Notes under the pieces: model-generated | Databases searched by the model: none | Told to the model about the DNA's origin: nothing | The model's input: the letters and a program-made list of their open reading frames with translations, nothing else | Assembly: GCA_020847775.1 (NCBI GenBank) | Contig: JADLBI010000253.1 | Span: 1-5,967, forward strand | DNA: 5,967 nucleotides | Direction of reading: 5' to 3' | Source: Opitutaceae bacterium | GTDB taxonomy: Bacteria > Verrucomicrobiota > Verrucomicrobiia > Opitutales > Opitutaceae | Translations under genes and position numbers: made by a program | In this document: in pieces, positions 1 to 5,857 of the stretch | Layout of the letters: each line of letters opens with the position of its first letter | Numbering within the stretch: position 1 is the stretch's first letter

Positions 1-1
1 C

Positions 2-763
2 GCGCTCGCGCTGACTTCCACGGCCGCCCCGTTGGCTCTCGCTCCCGGTGAACAAATGACATTTCGGGTTGGCTGGGGTGTCTTCGGTTCAGCGGGCGAA
101 ATCACGATCAACGCCACGACGGGTAAGACACCGGGCCAACTTATCGTCGCCACCACTACCGGCACGCGCGGCTTTCTTAAAAACTTTTTCCCGTTTGAGG
201 CGACAAGCACAGCGGTATTCTGCGCCTCGAATGGGTTGCTGCTCTCCTCGGTCGAGAGCAGTTCAGCCAAACGCAAAAATACGCGCCAGACCTTAGACTT
301 CGATTACACCACGCGCACGGCCAAGTATATTAACCAAGTTGCATCCGAGAAATCACGCGACCTCACCTTTCCCGAGGGGCAGCCGATGGATTTAATCACC
401 GCCTTGGTGCAGACCCGCGCGTGGAACCTCAAGCCTGGCGAGAAACAAGACGCGTTAGTAATTTTCGATGACGACTTTTATGAACTAACGATACACGCCG
501 AGGGCTACGAAATCCTCAAAACAACATTGGGAGAATTCAAAACCCTCGTGCTCGTGCCTCGCATGGAAAAGACCGAGCCCAAAGGGATGTTCAAACGTGG
601 ATCCACGGTGAAAGTCTGGATTTCGCAGGATGAACTGAAGCTGCCAATACGGTTTCAAGTGGAGTTCAAGTTCGGCGCTGGCATCGCCACCCTAATCAAC
701 TATCGTCCGCCCGCCGACGCCGAGCTCGCTACCCCACCCCATGCGCCGGATACTCGTGCTTAG
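2..763 (+). CDS. DUF3108 domain-containing exported protein (5' end missing)
   Basis: The reading frame is open from base 2, so the true start lies left of the window. The first visible residues, ALALTSTAAPLALAPGEQ, look like the hydrophobic end and Ala-rich cleavage region of a signal peptide, which suggests export to the periplasm or outer membrane. The body fits DUF3108: an opening GEQMTFRVGWGVFGSAGE segment, a central stretch with P-x-D and a tryptophan before LKPGE, an EGYEILKTTLGEFKTLVLVP-type segment, and a closing part with a W-x-S-x-D motif, LPIRFQVEF and a terminal G-x-G-I-A-T-L strand. The pattern is a beta-strand-rich protein. The molecular function of DUF3108 is not established to my knowledge. 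The stop codon lies inside the next gene (23 bp overlap), so it is probably cotranscribed with the glycosyltransferase, which would fit an envelope role. A TTG at 32 could be called as a start but would cut off the signal-like segment. Family call fairly sure; role unknown. Confidence 0.85.
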   Translation, partial: ALALTSTAAPLALAPGEQMTFRVGWGVFGSAGEITINATTGKTPGQLIVATTTGTRGFLKNFFPFEATSTAVFCASNGLLLSSVESSSAKRKNTRQTLDFDYTTRTAKYINQVASEKSRDLTFPEGQPMDLITALVQTRAWNLKPGEKQDALVIFDDDFYELTIHAEGYEILKTTLGEFKTLVLVPRMEKTEPKGMFKRGSTVKVWISQDELKLPIRFQVEFKFGAGIATLINYRPPADAELATPPHAPDTRA

Positions 764-1610
764 AGGCGGCGCGCTTGGCGATGGTATCGTCGCGCTACCC
801 GCTCTACGCGAATTGCGCAGCAAATGGCCCGCCGCGCGAATCGATCTCGTAGGCAATGCTGCCGTCGGTGGGCTGGCCGTGTCGCACGGTATCATCAATC
901 AGACGGAATCGCCACACACCGCTCCATGGCATCAGCTTTACGCCAGTGCGCTCGATATTGGATTTCGCGAACATCTGGCTAATTACGATTGTGTGATCTC
1001 TTTCTGGGCGGACCCCGACGGCGATATCGCCCGCGTGTTTCCGGTTCGCCCAAGGCAGATATATTTAAGCGCCGACGCGCTGCCACGCACCCGCCCGGCC
1101 GCGCGGCATTTTAACGCGCTCATACAGAGCATAACCGGCTCAGTCGCACCTGATTGGATTCAATTAGTCCCCCCTCGCCCCGTTGCCAACCTCATTGCCA
1201 TACATCCGGGCAGCGGCTCCCCACGTAAAAACTGGCCTCTGAACCGCTGGGAGAAAATCGCGGATTGGCTGCGCACCACCATGTGCATGAATCCAGTATT
1301 TATCCTAGGTGAAGCGGAAGCAGCACTCGTCCCAGCTGCGCATTTTGAGGTGTGGCGTAATTTGCCGCTGGCCGAACTCGCCCGGCGACTGGCGACCTGC
1401 CGATTATTTCTTGGGCATGACAGCGGGATTAGTCATCTGGCTGGAGCCTATTGCCATGCAGGCCTGCTACTGTTTGGTCCGACCGATCCGGGCATTTGGG
1501 CGCCGCCGAACCCGCAATTTAAGGTGCTAGGGGTGGACGGGGAATTGTCAGCGATCAACGTGGAGCAAGTCCGCTCACGGATTTCGGCAGTGCTCGCGGA
1601 TCAAACATGA
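741..1610 (+). CDS. Glycosyltransferase family 9 (heptosyltransferase-like) protein
   Basis: Predicted GT-B-fold glycosyltransferase of family GT9, the family of the ADP-heptose:LPS heptosyltransferases that build the inner core of lipopolysaccharide at the inner face of the cytoplasmic membrane. The N-terminal domain opens with a beta strand and a glycine-rich turn, RGGALGDGIVALPAL (residues 8-22). Its Gly-Asp (D14) corresponds to the proposed catalytic Asp of WaaC. The C-terminal donor-binding domain shows IAIHPGSGSPRKNWP (152-166), with a phosphate-binding Lys around 163, and FLGHDSGISHLAG (223-235), with D227 at the sugar-nucleotide site, followed by LLFGPTDPGIWAPP. At 289 aa it is shorter than typical WaaC/WaaF (about 320-350 aa), but both domains' signatures are present. 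The ATG overlaps the end of the upstream DUF3108 gene and has no clear Shine-Dalgarno, consistent with coupled translation. The last 56 bp overlap the opposing glycosylase gene. Donor and acceptor cannot be read from sequence, so heptosyltransferase activity is an inference. Confidence 0.92.
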   Translation: MRRILVLRGGALGDGIVALPALRELRSKWPAARIDLVGNAAVGGLAVSHGIINQTESPHTAPWHQLYASALDIGFREHLANYDCVISFWADPDGDIARVFPVRPRQIYLSADALPRTRPAARHFNALIQSITGSVAPDWIQLVPPRPVANLIAIHPGSGSPRKNWPLNRWEKIADWLRTTMCMNPVFILGEAEAALVPAAHFEVWRNLPLAELARRLATCRLFLGHDSGISHLAGAYCHAGLLLFGPTDPGIWAPPNPQFKVLGVDGELSAINVEQVRSRISAVLADQT

Positions 1611-2118
1611 ACCGCCACGGTTTCGCTGCCCATTCCACTCCCGCGTAATTTATCCCCACCCGAGGCAAGCGCTTGATCAAACGCGGTGGGATCACGATGC
1701 CGCGATCCTCCAGCCAGAGTCCGGACTGTTGGCTCATCGTCGCACCGTTCAGAGCGCGGTTAACTTGCATCGCCTTGGTTACTCGTCCGGGTCCACTAAT
1801 ATCATCCACTCCGCGAATCAGCACTGCGGCTGGCCAGTCGGCCGGTCCCACCACCAAGTTAAGCATTTCATGCACGCCGTAGCACAGGTAGACATACCAG
1901 ATGCCGCCCTGCCGATAGAGCATCTCACTGCGGGGGGTGCGTCCAAACCGCGCATGACAGGCTTGATCACGTTCACCGTCGTAAGCCTCGACATCTGTGA
2001 TCATACGCGCGTGGACGACGCCATCCTTTGATCGCACGAGATATAGCCCCAGCATGTGTCGCGCATGGCCCAAGGTCCCTCGGCGGGACCAATTCGTGAC
2101 ATCGGCAACTTCATGCAT
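1555..2118 (-). CDS. DNA-3-methyladenine glycosylase (Aag/MPG family)
   Basis: Base-excision repair enzyme that removes alkylated purines such as 3-methyladenine and hypoxanthine from DNA, leaving an abasic site; cytoplasmic. Numbered from the ATG at 2118 (187 aa), the human AAG landmarks can be placed by eye. DVEAYDG carries the catalytic Glu (E44) and Tyr (Y46). ACHARFGRTPRSEML carries the His (H55) and the R-x-TPR loop. YVYLCYG has Y77 and Y80, where Y80 matches the intercalating tyrosine, and N87 follows. VLIRG holds R102, then SGPGRVTKAM, and the closing RVGINYAG...KPWRF core. The protein is compact: the segment between LIRG and SGPG is much shorter than in the human enzyme. A TTG at 2169 would extend it by 17 residues but has no family support and would run into the divergent transporter gene, so the ATG is preferred. 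No good Shine-Dalgarno is visible. It is the only repair gene here, on the strand opposite both neighbours. Confidence 0.93.
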   Translation of the reverse strand: MHEVADVTNWSRRGTLGHARHMLGLYLVRSKDGVVHARMITDVEAYDGERDQACHARFGRTPRSEMLYRQGGIWYVYLCYGVHEMLNLVVGPADWPAAVLIRGVDDISGPGRVTKAMQVNRALNGATMSQQSGLWLEDRGIVIPPRLIKRLPRVGINYAGVEWAAKPWRFMFDPRALPKSVSGLAPR

Positions 2119-2135
2119 GACTTTTAACCAGTAGA

Positions 2136-3566
2136 ATGCATTACCTGCCCGAAGCGATGAATGACGCAACGTCCAACAGCGGCAAGCACTCCCTATTGCG
2201 CAAGAATCTGCGCTACTGCCTACTCGATGGTATTGCGGCTATTCCGCTGACGCTACTCAGCCAGCCCGGCAACATTGTGCTCGCGGCATTGCTGACCGGG
2301 ATTTTCGCACTCTCTTCGCGTAACTACGGCATAATCGTCTCGCTGCCTTTCTGGTTCAATTTTTTGCAGGTACTTGTCACCCCATTATTAGCCAAGAAAC
2401 TCGATGCGCGCCGTCTCTGTGTGTCTAGTGCATGGTTGCAGTGCGCTGGATGGGTCTTGCTCACGGCCGCCCTCCCGTTTCTACCCCGCGGCGACACCCC
2501 GCTCACGCTGACGGTATTCATCATCGGGTTTAGCATCATCTCACTTTCCAGTGCGATTAACGGCGTGGCATGGAACGGATGGATGCAGCAAGTGGTACCC
2601 GCGCGACTGCGGGGCAAGTATTTCGGCACGCGCAACCGGCTCCTGTATGTGTCGATGATCGTCTTTCTGTTGTCCGTCTCCGGCCTGCTGGCATTGATGC
2701 ATGGATCTCTGTCCGCCTACCTAGTGTTGTTTGCCGCCGCCATCGGCCTGCGTGTTTACTCCGTGCTCATGCAGCAACGGATGAAAACTCCGGTGACCCA
2801 CGGGAAACATGAACCGCAGCTTCCCTGGCAAGACCAATTGCGTCAAGTGCGCGGCAACCAGATGCTAGTGCGATTCATTGGCTTCGCGGCCTTAATGGGA
2901 TTCACGATCAATTTGTTCGGCCCGTTCTTCCCCGTTTTCATGTATGATCAGCTCGAGCTATCAGTGGCAAAGGTGAATTGGATACTCTTGTTCGGACCTA
3001 TTGGTGCGGCCGTCTCGTTTCCCGCTTGGGGCCGGTTGCTCGACCGTTACGGCAACATACCAGTGATGGTGGTTTCGCTCGCCTTGTGGCAGTTGTTTAA
3101 CCTCATCTGGTGCTTCGTCGACACCAGTAACACTTGGCTACTCTACGTGGTCGCGACCACCGGCGGATTGTTCAGCGCGGGCTACGGCATCGGGGTGTTC
3201 AACCTCATGCTCAAGCTGACGCCCGCGTCGTCCCGCACGATGGGGATCGCTCTGTTCGTCTCACTCTCTTCACTAGCTGCGGCGATGGGGCCGCCACTCG
3301 GTGGTTACCTGATCGGCTGGGCCAAGGGCCAAGGCTATGATCCGCTCGTGGTCTATCACAGCGCCTTTATTTTCGCGCCTGTCGTGAGCCTATTGAATTG
3401 TCTGGTCTTGCGGCAAATTCATGAGGCGCAGGCCTCCACTATTACGGAAGTCGTCGGAGCCATGCGCAATGTGCGCACCGTCGCTTCTCTATTCGGCTTG
3501 TCCTTCCTCGTGAGCCAGGTGATCACTCGCCGCGACAATGTTCGCCGGCAACGCGCCGCCGGTTGA
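2136..3566 (+). CDS. MFS transporter
   Basis: Integral inner-membrane transporter of the major facilitator superfamily, 476 aa. About twelve hydrophobic segments can be picked out in two halves, roughly residues 28-60, 64-86, 94-116, 123-145, 168-188, 191-213, then 244-268, 281-297, 308-328, 333-358, 369-395 and 405-426, with a polar central loop at about 214-243. VPARLRGKYFGTRNRL (154-169) is a cytoplasmic-loop motif common in one bacterial MFS branch, and WGRLLDRYGN (298-307) is the motif-A-like loop of the second half. A further hydrophobic stretch at about 447-463 precedes a basic C-terminal tail. Two in-frame ATGs are possible, 2136 and 2157; neither has a convincing Shine-Dalgarno, and an in-frame TGA at 2118 rules out a longer start. 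The start faces the divergent glycosylase gene with only 17 bp between ATGs. The stop is 3 bp before the PfkB kinase gene, suggesting an operon. A sugar or nucleoside substrate is plausible from that context, but the sequence does not show it. Confidence 0.93.
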   Translation: MHYLPEAMNDATSNSGKHSLLRKNLRYCLLDGIAAIPLTLLSQPGNIVLAALLTGIFALSSRNYGIIVSLPFWFNFLQVLVTPLLAKKLDARRLCVSSAWLQCAGWVLLTAALPFLPRGDTPLTLTVFIIGFSIISLSSAINGVAWNGWMQQVVPARLRGKYFGTRNRLLYVSMIVFLLSVSGLLALMHGSLSAYLVLFAAAIGLRVYSVLMQQRMKTPVTHGKHEPQLPWQDQLRQVRGNQMLVRFIGFAALMGFTINLFGPFFPVFMYDQLELSVAKVNWILLFGPIGAAVSFPAWGRLLDRYGNIPVMVVSLALWQLFNLIWCFVDTSNTWLLYVVATTGGLFSAGYGIGVFNLMLKLTPASSRTMGIALFVSLSSLAAAMGPPLGGYLIGWAKGQGYDPLVVYHSAFIFAPVVSLLNCLVLRQIHEAQASTITEVVGAMRNVRTVASLFGLSFLVSQVITRRDNVRRQRAAG

Positions 3567-3569
3567 GTC

Positions 3570-4481
3570 ATGACGCCGGACCTACATACGTTGACTGGCA
3601 ACTTGTTGTGCGAGCGCACGCTGGATATTCGCAACTGGGCCGTCGGTGCCACCCAGCGCGCGCAACACGAGGAATTTAACACCCGCGGCAAGGGCGTGAA
3701 TGTTTCCAACATGCTGGCACGACTCGGTACCAACAGCACCGCGCTCATATTCTCGGGTGGTGCACCCGGCGCGGAAGCAGAAGCGTGGCTACAATCGCGC
3801 GGAGTGTCCTACCACGCTTTTCGCACCCGCACCGCCTCGCGTACCGGCACTGTCATCTGGAGCGATTCACAACCAGAAACCACGTTTCTTGGTCCCGACG
3901 TGCAGCCGGACCGCGACGCATTGCGCGCCTGCGCCGACTGGCTGGAACAGCGACCCGATGACGGGGTGCTGGCTCTTTGCGGCAGTTTTCCCGGCTGGGG
4001 TGGAGCGGATTACGCTCCAGTCCGTGCGGCAATTTTTCGCTGGGCGCAACGCGGGCGTTTACTGGTTGATGCTTATGGGCCTCCTTTATGCGAGCTGGCT
4101 GCGCAACCGGTGGAGGTGGTGAAAATCAATCGTCAAGAATTTAATGGCTTGTTGCCTCCTTTGGAAGGACGCGAGAATCTGGAGCAATCGCTCCGACGCG
4201 CACACGAGCAATCGGCAGTTAAAAACTGGGTGATCACCGACGGCCCCAATGCCGTTTGGGTGATGGCCGAAAATGCCCAGCCAGTTTGCCTGACACCGCC
4301 TACGATCAAGGAAGTTTCCCCGACAGGCTCCGGAGACGTGCTCTTTGCAGTGATGCTGCATCAATTGTTTGTCCATGGACGCCCATTGCTCGAAGCGGTT
4401 CGCCGGGCGCTGCCCTATGCGGCCGCTAATGCCGCGCACAAAGGCGTGGCGGACTTTGAGCTACCAGTCGAAGGCAGCTGA
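3570..4481 (+). CDS. PfkB-family carbohydrate kinase (1-phosphofructokinase-like)
   Basis: ATP-dependent sugar or sugar-phosphate kinase of the ribokinase/PfkB superfamily, closest in layout to the FruK/LacC (1-phosphofructokinase, tagatose-6-phosphate kinase) group; cytoplasmic, 303 aa, near the usual 300-315. The early substrate loop RGKGVNVSNMLARLG (39-53) matches the GGKGxNVA signature. CGSFPGWGGADY (137-148) matches the GSLPxG region, VVKINRQEF (183-191) is the K-x-N-x-x-E strand, and SPTGSGDVLFA (250-260) is the C-terminal PfkB signature with the catalytic base D256 and anion hole. Two positions differ from the group: the N-terminal N-P-A-x-D loop reads NLLCE (11-15), putting Glu where the sugar-binding Asp is expected, and the first Gly of GGKG is Arg39. 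The core catalytic residues are intact, so it is probably active, perhaps with altered substrate choice. It begins 3 bp after the MFS gene and likely shares its transcript. The exact substrate is unassigned. Confidence 0.92.
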   Translation: MTPDLHTLTGNLLCERTLDIRNWAVGATQRAQHEEFNTRGKGVNVSNMLARLGTNSTALIFSGGAPGAEAEAWLQSRGVSYHAFRTRTASRTGTVIWSDSQPETTFLGPDVQPDRDALRACADWLEQRPDDGVLALCGSFPGWGGADYAPVRAAIFRWAQRGRLLVDAYGPPLCELAAQPVEVVKINRQEFNGLLPPLEGRENLEQSLRRAHEQSAVKNWVITDGPNAVWVMAENAQPVCLTPPTIKEVSPTGSGDVLFAVMLHQLFVHGRPLLEAVRRALPYAAANAAHKGVADFELPVEGS

Positions 4482-4498
4482 GAAAGGTGGCCGTGGGA

Positions 4499-5788
4499 TT
4501 ATACCACTGTGCCGGCAGGGATAATGCCGCCTTTGGGCACGAGCAGAACGCCGTCGCGCACGATCACCGCGCCGTTAGCGTAACGCCCATCGAGTTTGCC
4601 TGAGGCAATTAGGACGCAGTTGTCGCCGATGCGGGCGTTTTTATCGATAATGGCACCGCGGATCTTGCAATTATTACCCACGCCAAAGTGCGGGCGCCCA
4701 ACTTCCCGATTGTGAGCCATTTGCTCGTCGGTCTCGTAATAGTCCGAACCCATTAGGACGACGTCCTCCAGATCGCAGCCGTCGGCCACAAATGAACGGA
4801 TGCCGAATACGCAGTGCTTCAGTCGGCAATTGCTAATGATCGAACCATCGCCGACGACGATATTATCCACCTCACAACGGTTGATCTTGGAAGCCGGCAA
4901 GTAGCGGTCCTGTGTGTAAATTGGCGCTACGGGGTCGAAGAAATTAAAGGGCGGTAGCGGTTGGGCCAGCGCAAGGTTGGCTTCAAAAAACGCCTTCACG
5001 GTGCCAATATCCTCCCAGTATCCCTCGAAGATATGCGCGAAAAGCTTCTTGCGACCAAGCAGGCTGGGAATCACCTCTTTGCCGAAATCAGTCATGGTGT
5101 TGTCCAACGCATCCGCCAGTACTTGCCGGTTGAACACGTAAATGCCCATGGAGGCGAGGCAGTGTTTCTCTCCACTGGCCGAATGCAGACGCTGTTCGAT
5201 TTTTTCACTTAAGGTCAGACTGGCGATCACGGCTGGATCCTTGGGCTTCTCGACAAACTCTGTAATCGAAAGATCATCGGCTACCCGCATCAAACCGAGC
5301 CCCTCGACCTTGGAGACGGGAAACGGAATCGCGGAAATAGTCACGTCAGCGCCACTGGCGATGTGGGCATCTACGATCTCGCGGAAGTCCATCTTATAGA
5401 GCTGATCACCCGACAGGATTAACACGAGATCGTGGTTGAAATTGCGAAAGTGGATCAGGTTGCGCCGAACGGCGTCGGCCGTGCCTTGATACCAATCTGC
5501 GCTTTTTTCCGTCTGCTCCGCCGAGAGGATATCCACAAAGCCGCCGCCAAAGGGATCGAAGTGATAGGTGCCCTGAATGTGCCGGTGCAATGACGCAGTG
5601 TTGAACTGTGTCAGCAGGAAGATGCGGTTGATCTCCGAATTGATACAGTTGCTGATGGGGATGTCCACCAGCCGGTATTTACCGGCAAGTGGCACCGCGG
5701 GCTTGCAACGCTCCATTGTCAATGGATGCAACCTGGTGCCCCGGCCACCACCCATGATTACTGCCAACACGCGCTTTTGAGTCGTCAT
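4499..5788 (-). CDS. glgC: Glucose-1-phosphate adenylyltransferase (ADP-glucose pyrophosphorylase)
   Basis: Catalyses ATP + glucose-1-phosphate to ADP-glucose + PPi, the committed step of bacterial glycogen synthesis; a cytoplasmic enzyme, tetrameric in the family. At 429 aa it is full length. The N-terminal nucleotidyltransferase domain has MGGGRGTRLHPLT (12-24), KPAVPLAGKYRLVDIPISNC (29-48), WYQGTADAVRR (99-109), SGDQLYKMD (126-134) with the catalytic D128 (E. coli D142), and VEKP (179-182) with the glucose-1-phosphate-binding K181 (E. coli K195). SMGIYVFN and YWEDIGTVKAFFEAN follow, then a left-handed beta-helix C-terminal domain. The YRLVDIP, ETDEQMA and IIDKNARIG segments look like the cyanobacterial/plant enzymes. 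Lysines at 383 (DKNARIG) and 419 (near the C-terminus) fall where those enzymes bind 3-phosphoglycerate. The ATG at 5788 has a weak AGG 8 nt upstream. The gene converges on the kinase gene (17 bp gap) and diverges from glmS. No other glg gene is visible in the window. Confidence 0.97.
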   Translation of the reverse strand: MTTQKRVLAVIMGGGRGTRLHPLTMERCKPAVPLAGKYRLVDIPISNCINSEINRIFLLTQFNTASLHRHIQGTYHFDPFGGGFVDILSAEQTEKSADWYQGTADAVRRNLIHFRNFNHDLVLILSGDQLYKMDFREIVDAHIASGADVTISAIPFPVSKVEGLGLMRVADDLSITEFVEKPKDPAVIASLTLSEKIEQRLHSASGEKHCLASMGIYVFNRQVLADALDNTMTDFGKEVIPSLLGRKKLFAHIFEGYWEDIGTVKAFFEANLALAQPLPPFNFFDPVAPIYTQDRYLPASKINRCEVDNIVVGDGSIISNCRLKHCVFGIRSFVADGCDLEDVVLMGSDYYETDEQMAHNREVGRPHFGVGNNCKIRGAIIDKNARIGDNCVLIASGKLDGRYANGAVIVRDGVLLVPKGGIIPAGTVV

Positions 5789-5857
5789 AAGATCAGCCTA
5801 TTGCCTTGCGCGAAGTTTGTGACCTTGGGTAGCTTCGCCAACTTAAATCATTCATCT
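5789..5857. promoter_or_regulatory. Divergent glgC-glmS intergenic region
   Basis: This 69 bp gap must carry the start signals of both glgC (leftward) and glmS (rightward), unless they lie inside the genes. It is the longest gap between genes in the window. No pair of hexamers close to the sigma-70 consensus at proper spacing was found on either strand; TTAAAT at 5843-5848 is a weak -10-like candidate for glmS, leaving a very short leader. A weak AGG (minus strand, 5797-5799) lies 8 nt from the glgC ATG. An inverted repeat occupies the centre. The promoter role is inferred from gene layout only. Confidence 0.4.
5810..5838. repeat. Imperfect inverted repeat between glgC and glmS
   Basis: GCGAAG (5810-5815) is mirrored by CTTCGC (5833-5838). 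The arms extend inward by one G-T wobble (5816/5832) and one T-A pair (5817/5831), giving 8 bp. Inside, ACC (5822-5824) can pair with GGT (5828-5830) over a three-base TTG loop, leaving TGTG as a one-sided bulge. It ends 19 bases before the glmS start codon. It could be a dimeric-regulator operator or a leader hairpin. A six-base inverted repeat within about 70 bp can also occur by chance, so function is only a possibility. Confidence 0.4.

Noticed and set aside
32..34. TTG as the start of the DUF3108 gene
   Set aside because: The frame is open to the left edge and the residues before it look like the end of a signal peptide; the gene is simply cut by the window.
1610..1622. Short hairpin AACCG-CCA-CGGTT just after the GT9 stop codon
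   Set aside because: Only a 5 bp stem with three T residues after it, and it lies within the glycosylase coding sequence. Too weak to call a terminator.
1729..2031. Plus-strand open frame of 100 codons inside the glycosylase gene
   Set aside because: Antisense shadow of a well-supported gene; the translation shows no family motif.
2119..2169. TTG-initiated N-terminal extension of the DNA glycosylase
   Set aside because: The 17 added residues lie outside the family core, use a rare start codon and overlap the divergent transporter's coding start. The ATG at 2118 fits better.
3700..4122. Plus-strand open frame of 140 codons inside the PfkB kinase gene
   Set aside because: It is in another frame of a gene with clear motifs, and its translation is low-quality Pro/Arg/Trp-rich sequence without a recognisable domain.
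4487..4529. Possible terminator hairpins between the kinase and glgC 3' ends (GTGG/CCAC; CGGCA/TGCCG at 4513-4529)
   Set aside because: Stems are 4-5 bp with 7-base or longer loops and no T-run. The second lies in glgC coding sequence. No convincing intrinsic terminator.
5789..5857. glmS ribozyme/riboswitch upstream of glmS
   Set aside because: The gap is 69 bp, too short for the known glmS ribozyme, which is found mainly in Gram-positive bacteria, and no matching fold was recognised.
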